A stretch of DNA of 64,000 nt from Zhengitettix transpicula (taxonomy: Eukaryota; Arthropoda; Insecta; Orthoptera; Tetrigidae): positions 17,938,501 to 18,002,500 of the forward strand of contig CM073596.1 of assembly GCA_037074705.1 (NCBI GenBank). The letters run 5' to 3'. Positions 11,219 to 25,200 of the stretch are shown in pieces. The position numbers were made by a program, and so were the translations under genes. Positions within the stretch are counted from its first letter, which is position 1, and every line of letters starts with the position of its first letter. The notes below the pieces were generated by a model. That model was not told the DNA's origin. It saw only the letters and a list, made by a program, of their open reading frames with translations, and made no database searches.

Positions 11219-14200
11219 TATATATATTGTATATAAGGGATTCAGTTAAATGAAAAAATTACTGGATGTTGATCGGTCAAATGTGAAAGAAATTCTGTAA
11301 ACTGATTAGATAGGCCCTAAATGAATATAAATAAAATTGAAAAAATAATACATCTAGCGGAGACATAATAACGTCTTCGGAACAGATGCATTCTCAGGAG
11401 TAGCTGCTTGGCTACTTGACGTTGAAGGCTAAATACGCTTTAAGTTTTGTATTTTATCTGTATGGACGACGACTCAGCATCTAGATGATTTGAAGGAAAG
11501 AAGAAATGTTTCTTTTTAAATGCGGCAGATGCAGATGCAGGAATTATTTACAAGTCATTCTATCTTCTGTGACGTAGAATATTTGTGTTATTTTATTTTT
11601 ATGCAGAATGAGCTAGTTTGGAGTATCGACCACAGCCTCAAAGATGCTTAAATACAGGTTAAGAGGAATTCATTCGTTTTGTATTGGATTACAATGCACC
11701 AATGAATTATAAGAAGGCCACGGGAAAGACTTAATAGGTGTTAAATAATAGGAAAATTAAATTAAATGAGTAAAAGAAAAAAAAGGCGGTAATGCGTGTC
11801 AGAAATTATATATGATGTTTTTTAACGAGTTTTTGTTTGAAGGATAACGTGGTGGTCTGCGTCGACTTAGTGTTGTTTGTTGCCTCAACCACGAACGGAA
11901 GTTCCTGTTTCTCTAGATACGAAGAGGAGTGGAAAGGGGGACAACTTATCTGAAAGGAGACACTTATAACTACTCGTGTTAACTAGGTTAAGAAGGAAAT
12001 AATAAAGGAGACAAAGGAAAGAGTGGGAGAGAGAAATTGTACAAAGTTGTGCTACCTTTCGTTTACGTATCTGAAAATGGAATGTAACGTAGCAAAGCAA
12101 CATTTTCAAAATATTTTTGCTAATATATTAGGTAATGGTAAAATATCGTATTCTTTATCATCCTAAACATTTGCAGATTTACCGCGAAGCAGTCAAAAAT
12201 CCACTTGAGTTATATTTCTGCATTTTAATTTAAAATAGAAACTAATATTTTGACTAATCAACCATTGTCAAAATATTGTTTGTTGCACTTTTAAAACATA
12301 AAAACCCAGAAAGTGTTAAATTCCGTTTAGGAAAATATAAATCTTTGGTTTACTTCGTCTACTCGTGTCAGGAAATGATTTATTTGACTTTTGGACTGCA
12401 ACTAAGAAGCATGTTTTTGACCGAGGGTGTCGTGTATGTAATTAGATTGATTTATAGGTCGTGTTACAATTTACGTCGATATATACTTAATACGATTATG
12501 AACATATTTGGCCAAATAACATACCTCACAAGAATAAAAACTTTCCTTAATAGATTTGTGGGCTCTCTCAAGGACCCTTTTCTACAAATTGATATTACAT
12601 ATTTATACTAATTTTTTTTTGATTTAGAAGGTCCACACACATGCGGAGGAAACGTTTTTGTAAAGTTTTGAGTCTTGTGCTGTCTGTTATTTGGCCAAAT
12701 ATGTTTATAATAGATTTAATAAATCGTTAAGTAAGGGACAAGTTTTTGGCTCTCAATGATATATTTTCTTAAAAATATTTGAATTCGTCTGTTTCATTAA
12801 TATTATCAAATTAAAGAAATTAACTACGTTTTCAAACGATTTAAAATACTTCATTTAACACGTTTGAATAATGTTATGTTATTACGATAACAATTTTGTT
12901 TCATACAATATTTTTAATCACTAATTAACAGTATATATTTCTTATTATATTATTATAATATTAAAATTAAATACAGAATTGTTTATCGTTCTTGAAATTT
13001 AATAATATATGTTAACAATTATAAAGTAATTATGAACCCAATTTTTTCCAAAGAAAAATTGCATATTTATACTATTTTTTAATTACATAAAAAGTTTAAA
13101 AAATACTGGATGATAAATATGAATTATTATTAATTAATTATTTTTATTTATCTAATTAAATTAAAATGTTACATAATTAAAGTAGAATTACTTTAAAGAA
13201 ATCTGATGAATGTACGAAAACGTCAGAATCGCCATAAAAGTAATAAATAAATAATTTAAAATTATCCGAAAAGGTCGTTAATTTCTTTAATTAATTTTCT
13301 TAATATTTTTCCTATTTTTTTCTTTTTTCAATTAAGTTCTACATATTCATAGGACCGATTCAGAGAGTTCGATTTTTTTACTTCCTGCCAATCTGATCTG
13401 TACGAATTAACGTGATATACGAAATTATTGATACTGTATTTCAATTTTTATGCTTCCACGAGGTTTCTTTTGTCTATTTGCGATAAATTAACAACGTAAT
13501 CAATCATATATACATATATATACATTTTAAGGGGAGGCGAATATATCCGTCGCAATTTTAGGTAAATAGGCATACGTCATTACATTTTAATAACATCACG
13601 GTCGTATGAGTATAAATACAAGGACTACTTACGAAACGTTTTAAGAATGGAAGTTCTTGTCGTAGATTCAGCCATGGAAGGATAAGAGACTACAGCAGTG
13701 ACATGAGTCTGACACAATGTAACGAGATACGTAGGTAACTTCACAAGCACTTGATTGGAACCCAGCTGGAAACAGAAGTGGGAGCCCGGAAAGTCGGAGA
13801 TCAAAGAAAAAGAGACACGAAACAAATTAAAAATAAAAACAGCGTTAGAAGCTTAGAGGCAGGCGAAGGCAGATACAAAAAGGTGAAAAAGTCTCGTCGA
13901 GGCGCTATGTTTTGCGGGGAACTACAGGGATTTTTAAAAAGCTGAAAGGTATGGATATTGCGGATTAAACACACAACAGACAAAGGAAGTATTTAGAGAT
14001 GAGAAGTGCCTGCTTCAAAGACCTGTTCCATGGGCTTTGTAGTTGACGTGCTGTTCGAGGAGCCATATTACTTATATTGACAGATATGAAATCAAAGTAT
14101 AGATATTGGAAGACTGAGAATTATTCGTAGACTGTTTTATATGTGGACTATAGCGATGAAAAAGCCCTCGGGGAGTTTCATCTAAACGATATATGAAAAT

Positions 14201-14489
14201 AGGGGAATCAAATCCATACAAGAATGCGTAGTTGGAACTTATCGTCATAAAAGTTTATAAAAAATATAAATTAAACGGAATATTTTGAGTTAAATAGTAT
14301 TTGTGGCGACTATATGCACAGTATACATTGTATAACGTACAAATAGTATAATTGATGTTCCGAAAAATACGTCATGAGGAGATACATAATTAAAAATTCA
14401 TAAAGAATAAAAGGGCAAAAATGTAGAAATAATGCAGTTACGCACAATAATCTGAAAGTATATAAACAATCTTATAATAATTAGATAAA
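11219..14489. other. AT-rich noncoding stretch
   Basis: No gene recognised. The segment 12,900-13,260 is extremely AT-rich, dense in TAATTA and TTAATTAA-like words, and might act as a matrix-attachment or spacer region. A 111-codon + frame at 12,276-12,611 is AT-rich, lacks recognisable motifs and is not supported. A GC-richer patch at 13,640-13,960 has mirrored frames only. Confidence 0.45.
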
Positions 14490-14499
14490 TATGTAGCAA

Positions 14500-14550
14500 A
14501 GTAACAGACAAAAATAAGTGCTAAATAAATACCACACTTATTTATCTACT
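14500..14550. mobile_element. Possible minor fragment of foldback family 1
   Basis: AACAGACAAAAATAAGTG followed by AAATAAATACCACACTT echoes the outer arm of family 1. It is short and AT-rich, so it may be coincidence. Confidence 0.25.
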
Positions 14551-14739
14551 TATTATATTTTTAACACATTAGTTATATATTTTAATTTGTCTTAATTTTT
14601 GGTTGTAGTAGGAGTATAATTAATTGCAGTGTTGAATTTACACATTATAAAAGGAAATTATGTTGTTTTGATACCACTTTTGTTTTTATAGCAACACTTG
14701 TATGTAGTTTTTTTTCCTCTCCTATTTCGTAGCTGCGTC

Positions 14740-14965
14740 TCATTACTGAATCCGACAACGTGATGCTATGCCGATCTAAGTCGCCGCTCGCTTTTTTAAT
14801 TTTCCGCGGTCCCGCCGATAATTACAGCCGAGTCCGCATTTCCTTTAATTGGACCGGCGGATTAAGGAGATTCTTTTGGCAAGTTGCACGCAGTCCCAGA
14901 TAGCGACCACTGCGCCGTCGCATTGATTGCCGTTGCTAGTTCTGGAAGCAGCCCAATAAAAAGGC
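14740..14965. promoter_or_regulatory. Candidate cis-regulatory block
   Basis: An abrupt rise in GC and CpG content without an open frame or repeat copies. Readable sites include GGATTA (14859-14864, a Bicoid/Otx-type core), TTTAATT words and an extended CCGCGG. It lies about 360 bp upstream of the weaker ratchet candidate at 15,320. Possible intronic enhancer or conserved noncoding element; the evidence is compositional only. Confidence 0.25.
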
Positions 14966-15300
14966 CGGAAAGAGGACAACTGGGAAGAGAAAAAAAAGAA
15001 TGAGGGAAAGAGGAAAGTGAGAAGGGGTCAGCTGGCTATGATTCAAAGCGGGATCGTCGTTCTAGGTTGGTTGACACACTTGGGTTCCGTAGGGTAGGTC
15101 AACCTGGAGATGCGACAAGACAAATATTTCTCAAGTACACTAGGACAAAAATTGAATCTTAAACGGAACTTAAACTGTACAACCACTGTAGGAAGCGAAA
15201 TACATGTTTCAATCATAATACAAGCAAGTATATAATCAGATACGTTGTTTACTGGACATAATTGATATTTCTTTGGACCTAGCATACAAAAAAAATAGCC

Positions 15301-15325
15301 TATATTATCTTTTTCACAGGTAAGG
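15301..15325 (+). other. Weaker recursive splice site candidate
   Basis: A short pyrimidine-rich stretch and CACAG (AG at 15318-15319) lie directly against GTAAGG at 15320. The acceptor side is reasonable, but the tract is shorter than at the other two sites and no clear CTAAT-type branchpoint was found at the expected distance. The donor has G rather than T at its sixth base. Its strand and its position between the stronger sites, about 7.3 kb after the first and 14 kb before the second, fit a ratchet series. It could equally be a chance match. Confidence 0.3.
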
Positions 15326-15329
15326 GCTT

Positions 15330-18300
15330 TTAGATAGTATAAATATTGTAGCACAGTTTTTTTGTATGTAGTTATTATCTTTACGTGAATAGTTTTCAAA
15401 CATTACGTAAATGTTGCAACATTTCGGTGGGAGTTCATACGCCGAGTATTCAGCGTCGCGTCAGCCCTGGCCTTAGAAGTGGGATTACGCCGTCACTAAT
15501 CCTTTCCTCTTGTGGACAGCAACGTTCCTGCCGGGTTCGATAAGGATCTTAATTGTCCTGACGCAGCGTAGTCCTGTGTCCTGCTCCCCTCCACAGTATC
15601 CTCTTCGGCGCAACATCACGTCCCTTGATGATGATGATGATGACTCACCACACACACACCATCCTCGGCAACAAAATAGCGATTGTATCGTCCGTTCCTT
15701 TACGACTTCCTGCCAAGATGGTTCCAATTATCAACATTATTCTGTTAGCAGGACAACTCGCCTGGCGGTGACAGGTTTGGTCTTCCATGAATGGCGGAGT
15801 TGGTGTAACGGATGTTTCACGTTTCGATCAATTGTAAGCGATTAATTCAGAGGTCGTGCCTAGAAAAAGTGTCTGTTAAGCAGAAATTGGAGAAACTGAT
15901 CGTCACAATCCAGTGCAATCTGTTGCTTGGTTGGTTTCTGTTTAAGTTCATGGCTTTGAGTGCTGATTTTGTGCCTTTACCTGGTTGTCAGATGAATGAG
16001 AAGCACATGAATTACTATTAACTCTTAATAAATATATTTTTGTTTTAATTATCGGGTAACTTATTATCTAAACAATTATCTAGTTATTACAAAAAATATA
16101 TGATACAGTGATATTTACATGCATTGTATTATCGTTATGATAAACCTTGAGTATAATTTTAATTTGTCCTTAGTTGGTTAAATCCAAAGGTCTTTTTCTT
16201 TTAAGTCTTCTTAATATTTTTGGTGGGGGGAGGTTGTTGGTGGTTTAAGAAATTAAAGGATAAGGATGGATCTGCGTAGTTAAATGCTTTTTTTTGCTAC
16301 TTTTACTATTGTGGGAATATTCAGGTCTGAGTGGATTCGGTGGTTGGGGAAATACCAAGGATCTTAGTGCATTATTTTGGAAAGTTTGGATTTTGTTTAT
16401 GTGGAAATTAGCTGCTGCAGCCCAGATGTTACACGAGTATTGCCAGATCGGATATAAAGTTGTATATGTTAATTGTATTCTCAGAGGAAACTAAAATTTA
16501 AATGTTCATTAGTTTCCATGTAATAGTTTCTGTAACTAATTTTATTATGCTTAAGTATTTCGCCTTGCGATTATACTATTCATCGAATCATATTAATTAA
16601 ATTCATTGTCAAATCAGTTAATTTGATGACCGACTGTCAATCTATTTTTAGTTAATTTATATTTAACTGTACTTGTTAAAAATGTGTGTGTGTGTGGAGG
16701 CGGGGGGAAACAAGCCGTGCCGAATGTAATTTACAGCTGTCAAACGCATTAAACACCTGGGCGTATTTTCAGGTTTCTCTGAAGCAGGAATAAATATTTT
16801 TCTCGCACAATATATATCACTCTTGACGTCATGTTAATCTGGTCAGGAGTCTCTGATAATTTATAACAGCAACTATAGCTACTATATTTATAATTTTACT
16901 CGTTAACTATTTTTTTCGTGCAACACCTGTCATCTGAAGGTACCAGGTGATATTTCATACCACACCTGTGATTTTGTGTGCCGAGGACAACTGGGTCTTT
17001 ATTACAAATCGAAATTTACGTTAACGGATCCTCCTAACTGTTCTATATTTTTCAACTGACGACACCTCAACGTATCGTAGTTTGTTAATGCTCGGAACAA
17101 ACTTCAGAGATCTGGAAATTTATTGAATCAATCCGAATGAATCGGCTAGGTAGAGAGCAAAGTGTAGCTCAATTCGCTTAGTTTTAAGAAACATATCTCA
17201 CAACCTTAAATTAAACAACCTTCTCCACTTTTCTACAGCAAGCTGTATTGCCCAGAGCCACCATAGGAGGTGTGGAGATAGGATTTGTTGGCAGAGCTAT
17301 CATAGGTAGACGGAATTACACAGGATTACATCTCCCTTGGCCTTTTACCAACCTTTGGCAAGTTTATATAAACCTCGAGTGCGATTCGTTATACTAAATC
17401 CGCAGGCACAAACAATGTCCTTCAAAAAATGCAAGTTGGATCCACTATAACTCAGAAAATTGCTTAGGATCAGAATGATTTCACACTCAGATAAAAACAG
17501 CGACCAAATCCGAACAATGCACCTGGTCGGAATGTCCGGCTTAGTCTACTTACAAACCATAACTGAGACTGACGCTCGACTATCTTTCGACTGAGACTGT
17601 GATTAATTCTTAAGGCTTTAATACCTTTACTTGGGACACATTTTGTTAAATAAGGGTTAAATGTTCGTAAACAGTGTGCGTAAAGGAAATACATCACCTG
17701 TATTGCCCAACTGAAGACAGAAAATCTTAAAACGTGGTATTATACAGTCAGCTGTGTTTGTACCCCGAATCATAAGTTGTAGATTAGAAATAAATAAATG
17801 CTGAAACATTTATAAAAAAATTATCAAATACATTTCAATGGTTTTGGAATAAGGAGACAAGTTGATTGAATGCTAAATTCGAGGTATTCGAGTCAATATT
17901 CTTAAAAGTTTTCAGTACCTACATTTTTGTTTTTTAATTTAATGCAGCAAATTAGACGACGGACTTTATACAGACGTCGACGTGCAATGTGTCTTTCAAC
18001 AATCCAACTGAACCATTTTGGTCATTATTTCGTAAGCCAGGTATTTTCGCTCCTTTAGTAAACCACTTCGCCGTTCTTGACTAATGAGGCCACTATCCTG
18101 CTATTATGCCTAACGAGGTTCCTTCTCGTCGTACCATCTCCTCTTTTGATATCGACCCCACATTTTCTCCTCCCTCTCTCTGTTTATCTCTATCCTCTCT
18201 GTCTTTCATCTCCTATCCCCTTATTCCCAAGCGCCACCAACCTTTCCTACTACCAACTAACCAACCCTCTGGCTCTAATTACAATTGCGGCGAAGCAATT

Positions 18301-21300
18301 ACGGGTCCAGTCCGAATAACTCACTTCGTCCTTCTTCTCTCTCCTTCATTCCTATTGTCGCATACGATGGGTCAAGCTCCATTACTAAATTTTCTATTTC
18401 ACATTCATGTATTCATTAGCGCTCTAGGAGAAAATTAGTAACAAATAATTACAATTTCAACTGTGAAATTGTAAGGCTATAGAAACTGCGGAAATTTTTA
18501 CAAAATAACATAATTAAAACGACACAAATTTGTAACAACTACGTTTTATTTAAATTTATTATATGAATATAAAATATATATGTAATTAAGCAACGAATGT
18601 AATTTAGACGTCTTTAATGTTTTAGAAAGCATTTGTTTGCTTATTTTGTCGGTTTCTTATAATTTAGGCCTAATTAATATACGTAATTAGGTCTATATCC
18701 ATATTCTACGTATATATAATGTAATTAATGATTTTATATTGAGGTTTTAATTATTATACATTATTAATAAGTTTTGATTAATATAATATATTTTAATTAA
18801 AATCAGTGCAATTAAAGGAAAATATATAAATTTAACAAATTTATGTAAAAACTATTTCAAACAAGTACATCGACCTTTCTCTTCAGGGTTAAATTTCTCG
18901 TGGGGACATAAACACAAAACCATTGTGGCAATATAACGAAAATTTATTTATTAATTTAAATGTCTTATCTTTTGTCCGACTATCGCTGTTGAAATTCCAC
19001 TTTGATGCTTTGAAATCTTATTCACGTCTGGTAGACTTCTCACTGATCACTTTATTCTTTCTTCATAAACAACAAAAAAAACACTTTACTCTGCTTCTGA
19101 CATTTATTCACATTTTATTTATCTCGATATATTTTCACTGTATTAATTTTACGACGATGATTCAGACTTTTTTCTACTTCTATTCTTTCCAGCACAGAAA
19201 ACATATGTCTGTATGACGAATTATATTTAATTTAGAATGTTTGAGGCACTTTGTTGCTTTATATAATACATATATATATATACACGACTATAATTCGATA
19301 AGCATGCAGATTAATATATAATGATCTCCCAAATGTATTGATGATGATAAGTTAATAAAGTTATACTATGCCAATATATTGACAGTTATTTTTCTGCTTT
19401 ACTATGTAATACTACATTACAGCATAATTTTTCGTCACGAAAAACTGGTCGCTGTTAGAATTTGAGGTGAAGCTACGGATTTAAAGGTTTGAGTTTTCAT
19501 TTTTTTCGCTTTTTTTGTTGTGCTACAAACTTGCTTTCTGCTTGCTGATGCAATGGGACAAGATTCATCAGTCTTGGCCTAGCCTTGGTATTCACTAGCG
19601 AAACGTCGGCAAACACGACGAAAACATACGTGGCCCAACAGCCGAAAATCCGATGGTTACTAATGAAGTTTCATCGGGCACAAAAACATCACTTATACGT
19701 TTTTTTAAATTCAAAATTCATATAGTCTCATCGCTTCCCAGAATCTTCAAAAATCTTCAAAGATTTTCACTTAATATAAGACACCAAAAAGTTTCGATTT
19801 TTTTATTTTCTTTATTGTTTTCATTTGATCTCATTTAGGTTAGTTTTGAAATTTGGAGAGAACGGCTGCGTTAAAAAGTTCAATTTTGAAATTTCAAGTC
19901 TACTGTCAATCAATTTCAAGAACTGTGAAAAACAAATCGTCGGGGTAGTCAGTTCGAAGTCAACAGTCGTTTACTTACGACATAAAATAAAATGGAGTCT
20001 TATCTCATTGGAATCAAGAAACGTAAAGTTTACAGCTAAGGTGGCTGATATTCAATGATTGTCCATTAGTCCGTTGGTGGGACCAAAATAAGGTAGGAGC
20101 ATATGGTTGGAGGAAGGTACTATATAGCTAACGGTACCCGTGACGTCAGAGGTCAGCTGCAGCCCAAGGCCGCGAATCCAGGCCATCAACTGATGTTGGT
20201 AAACATCTTCAAGCGAGCTGTGCTATCAGCCGGCCTTTGTCATGATTCACCACAGAGTGAGTTGTTTCTGAAAGATATACGGCCAACACGCACGAAAGAA
20301 CTGTAACTGATGACAATTTTGTTGTTTTGAATACCAAAATACTAATGATAGACGAAACAGAGTAACTGTGATAACTATGTGAATGCCTGAGAGCGTAAAA
20401 AATGAGAATCTCACACTATATACAGTATGGACCAGTAAATCAGTAGAGCTGTGCTTATTCCGTAGATTTCGCGAAATTATTAATGACGAATGTTTAGCTT
20501 CGCATGCCCTTGGACATCGTCTACTGGTTCTCATAGATCAGATTAGATTATTCAACAACGGAGACAAGATTAAACGCAATACGCCGATTAGATATGTGAA
20601 TTGCAAATACTTTTACGTCACTGAAGGTATTTTTTATGATTTTAAATACGAATTTACAATTTAAAATTTAATGTATATTATATCAGTCATTTAGTTCATA
20701 TAAACTCGCTTTTCGTGAGATGTTCATAGTCCATTATCGGTAAACCTCTCACGTTTTTCAACACTTCGTCAATAGCGTCTTCCCTTGTGAAAGTTTCCGT
20801 GAGTCTTATTTTTCGGGGAAACGACAAAGCACATTGTTTGATTGTAAAGTGTCTTTTGAGCTTATAAATTTCCTCCCCAATATAATATTGTTATTTTAAA
20901 AATCTGATATACCGGTTCTTGATTCAATCTGGGTTGAATTTTTTTTCTCTGTATTCAACTCTTGGCTGACTGTAGTCCTGACAACCAATGAAATTAAAGG
21001 GATTGTCCCCGGTCATTCATATTAGAATGATTCTCACTCAAAAGAATAGAGGAAAAAATTAATTTTTTCTTACGTCTCATTGACATATGCCAGAATAAAA
21101 TGTCTAGATCATCAAAAACAATAAACATAGAGTGTTTCATGAATATTCAGTTTTTTGTTTGAGGAAAATGTCCGTGTACAGCCAATAATCCACCAGAAGT
21201 CTGTAGATGAGGCCACAGAGTTATTAAAGGGCTGGGGTTGATTTCTAAGGAAATGTCTTTGTTTTGAACTCAGATTGCTGTCTGTCACATGCAAAGCTGA

Positions 21301-21827
21301 ACTTGACTTTTACTTTAATGAGAAGAATAACGAATGACGATATCTGATTATTATGAGACAATAAAAGACGAAGTATAACTACGACGGTGGCTTAATATTC
21401 CCCGCAGAACGCAACAGTAATGAAGCGGCACGTCCTTGTTCTTCTCCCTCACCCTAATATTTTGTTGTTCAGAAAAAAAAGGGATCGTTTTAATTTGAAG
21501 TCGGGTGTTTAAACAGGTCCTTAAACAACCCCTCTATCCTCTGGCTGACGTGGTGGGATAAGGCTCCACTTTGTCTGGATTACCCTGCCATAACTCGGGG
21601 TCCTGAGGACATGTCTGCTTATGAAGTACTCGAAATAAGTAAAAGGCTTATCCCATTCAAGGGGAAAGAAGGGAAAAAGCCTTCACTATTCATCATAACA
21701 AAACATAAAACAAAAAATTTTTTTTTATCAAATTTATATCTGCTGTAAATCACGGAAGATTGTTGATATTAATAGTTACCTGAATCTGTGGAAGACATTA
21801 ATTTTTTATAGATAGAAACGAAGCAAA
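15330..21827. other. Noncoding stretch, no gene supported
   Basis: Contains a GC-richer patch at 15,420-15,800 with a (GAT)n run at 15,626-15,643. Two overlapping + frames at 18.08-18.44 kb arise from pyrimidine-rich sequence. An AT-rich block spans 18,540-18,860. A (TA)n run lies near 19,267-19,284. Perfect TGACGTCA sites are at 16,824 and 20,141. A short hairpin at about 18,667-18,697 has arms TAGGCCTAATTA and TAATTAGGTCTA (one mismatch). No transposon family seen elsewhere in the window was recognised here. Confidence 0.45.
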
Positions 21828-22205
21828 TCTATATAATAAAAAATATGTATATTTATATGTATTTATTTACGTGAATCTCTATAAATTTTTAAACACGCAG
21901 ACAGGTTTCAACAAAAATTGGTACACATATTCTTCAAAAAACGAGAAACCTGTAGCATATAGGTGGAAGGAATTATAATTAAAGAATGTGTTAAATTACT
22001 GCGCGTTATAAAATCTAGACGTTATCGCACACGCGGGGATAGACGTTACTACCCGACGATACTGCACAACAAAGGAAATAGTTCCTTTTTTCGTAATCAA
22101 AAAAGCTGAAATAGTTTTATTGAATAAAACGTATAATTCTATCCAGCCTTACTCCATCGAAAGATAATAAAAAACAATGCGAAATATTACACGATGTGTG
22201 GAACT
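21828..22205 (+). mobile_element. Helitron-like element, 3'-truncated copy
   Basis: The copy starts A|TCTATATAATAAAAA and follows the same order as the complete copy at 39,864: AACAAAAATTGGTACACATA, TTCTTCAAA, GGAAGGAATTATAATTAA, GACGTTACTAC, AAAGGAAATAGTTCC, ATAATAAAAAACAA. Similarity fades near 22,205, and the characteristic 3' hairpin with CTAG end is missing. A further 16-bp echo of the start (ATCTATATAATAATAA) occurs near 22,440. There is no Rep/helicase coding sequence, so this is non-autonomous. Confidence 0.6.
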
Positions 22206-25200
22206 AATTTTGTTTTAAATAACTTGACTTCTAAATGACTGACATGGCATAAATATGGCATGTACCATTTTTGCCCAAATTTGTATGTACCGGAGGAGAC
22301 ACAGGATGACGATAAAATCAATACCTAATATTTTTTAATTATTATAATTTAATAGATTTTAAATAAGCTAAAATTGACGAATTATTTTTGTGTATATCAT
22401 TATATTTTGAAAACTTTGGCGAATAAAATAAATAACAAAATCTATATAATAATAACCTTTAGATGACCTTTATAACAGACAAAATTATGAAAGGAACACT
22501 TAAAATAAGTAAAATTTAAAGCTGTGCCGGACGCTCCGACGCGGATTAGCGTCTGTTTATAACGGCGAATAATTTAAGCCTGTTTATTTAAAATCTCTAT
22601 AAATAGTGGATATAACTCGAAAGCGAAATTTCGTCGTCCACCCTTTCAAATTTTATTTTACTTTAAGATATTTCACGAGAGGTCTAAATCAGTTTAATTT
22701 TATTCTCGGTGAACATAAATTAGCTTTATCCCGTTCTTTCTACTCAGGAACATATAAAAATGTAGGATGAAACGATGTAATACTGTGAGAAAATAATTAT
22801 TTGAATCAATTGTATGATTAACGACACGTTAGAGGGCAGTTGACGAATTGCAATAAATTATGTTTGTGTATAGTATAAATTTTCTGGTGTCAGTATCCAC
22901 TGATGGCGGAGAACATGATTGGTAGATGATAAATGGAATTTGGTTGGGCTGAAACGAGAACCAGCCGACGGATTTGGGTCACGTTCAAACATCACATTCG
23001 AGGAACAGCAAGAGGAATCTTTCCCGCATATGTGACGTGAATCTGCAGTGGCAATAGAAGATTTAAATCTGGAGAGACGTAAGTCAGTCGTGGAGCTGAA
23101 TATTTTGCTTCGGGATTAAAGTAGGAGGGAAACCAAGAATAAGCCCCCTATGGTCGTCTGAATCTTGAAAACAAAGCACCCTCATACTGATTTATTTCTC
23201 CGTGAAGCGTAATTAAAACTCTCGTGAATAACAATGACCTCGCAAATTCTTGTAGGCAATATTTCATCGGAAATTTTACTCACGCGTAGAATATTTCACC
23301 TCTTTAATGAATTTCAAGAAAAAAAAAGTAGACTATTAATTTTTTATGTAGATGGTCATTTTTCATTTCGTACCAAATTTCTTTTATAGTTTCAGTTGCC
23401 TTTATTTGAGCCGTTTTGAAAGACACTTTTGTATTCAAAAGAAATCGTTTTTATATATAATTTTCGTCTGTGCATAATTTTTTATTATATTATATGTACT
23501 TATGTATGTTTTTCCAAAGAAGTAAGTATTTATTTATGAATTGAAAAAACTGTAAGGACCGTAATTAGTTTAAATTATTTGAAAATATAAAATATAAATA
23601 ATTATTAATCTTATGACAATTAATTTATCCTCAGCTTCATTTTGAAAAAAATATTTCTCAATTTCCTTAAAACTATCAATTGAATTGGCTATCTTTGCTT
23701 TAATTAGTTGCATTAGGCGTAATTGGTTTTTTAGGCTTCCCAAATGCTTTTTTACTCTTTTTTTCTAATTTATATCACCTATTTTATATTAAATAGTGCA
23801 GAAAAGTATTCACTTAGTTCTCTGCTTAAAGTAATAGTATTTACATAAGCTAATGTAAAAGAGCTACTCAATGATTCATTTTTCGAAATATCAATAAATC
23901 TGAATGCTTGCAAATCATTACAATCGTGACTTTTCGCAAAGAAAAATTTGCAGATCTTTTCAAGGCTAAAGCCCACAATAGTTTCTCACTGCCTTAATAA
24001 GGGAAATATGTCTTGCTTTGTAAATGTTCAGTTCCCAAGTTCTTCTCGTGTAACGAGTAGTAATTAGTTATATAATTAATGTCTTTATAAAGGCAAATTC
24101 GTAAATTAACTAATTTTAAAAGTTTTGTTGCAGTCTGCTGCGGATAATGGCGTGTTTCTTATGATAGAATTATTTACGTGTTGGCTTCCATGACAGGAAA
24201 TTCTCTTCGGGATATCTCGTCGAGGCAGCAGAGGAAACTGATAAAAAAGCCGTCGACAAAAATGGCACAGAGCTCATGCCGACACATATTCAGCGTCCTA
24301 CTTCACGCTAGTTTGATAACCTTCAGAATATAACATGCGTGGTCCATTGCGAGGGTAACGTTCCCTAAGGCATTGCTTCTCATACAATTTTCAAATTTAT
24401 TTGATTGAAAATAAACAACTTTCAGTTTATTGCGGAATATTATACCACTTTCGTAATAAATGTTCGCGTTTAGGGTGCATATTATAAGCTGAATTCCACA
24501 AATAAAACGCTAATATGTTAAACGTTTGAACGGGATGGACATAAAAATGGCTGAAGGCATTTCAATCAATCTTCAAATTGGTATTCCTTTCTCTAGGTCA
24601 GCGTAGACAGCACAATACCAAATTTCTAGTCAAGTTTTGGTCTTCAGAGGAAAGTCCAAATAAAAAATCGTATAATTTGTAGTAGTGGCTAAGAAAGCAC
24701 CAATCAAAAACACCAACTGTAAATGCCAAACTACAATTAACTATATTAAATACCTACAACCGATTTCAATATTTCAAATTAACTTTCATTTTGTGTGGAG
24801 ACTTATTTTCACTTATTTACCGCCGCGCAGCAAAATTTCCAAGTATGAATTATTTTTGCCATTTGTAATTTTCAGTTATTAATTGATTTTCCCCTTTTTT
24901 GTACTTGACTTTTATTTTACTGTCCTTTTGTATGTTTTATTGCTTTTTTTTATTTGTAAATTGTTATGTATTTTCCTATAATTCATTTTATGGTGTGCGG
25001 ACTATATTCTCCTAAGCCTATTGTGTTTTTAATTTTTCGATTGCCTGAGTAGAGGATAATTGAACCAATAAATCTGAATAGTTTTTTTGTTTGTATTATT
25101 ATTTAAGAAGATATTTTCAGTGAAAATAAATGTTATTATTTAGAAATGTTCACATATTTTTTTAAAAGCGTCAATCGAAACGCTCATTGGACAGCTGTCT

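Noticed and set aside
12276..12611. 111-codon + strand frame
   Set aside because: AT-driven composition, no recognisable motif, flanked by noncoding AT-rich DNA.
12900..13260. Possible replication origin or matrix-attachment region in extremely AT-rich DNA
   Set aside because: AT richness alone is not evidence; similar blocks at 18.5 and 47.0 kb show it is common here.
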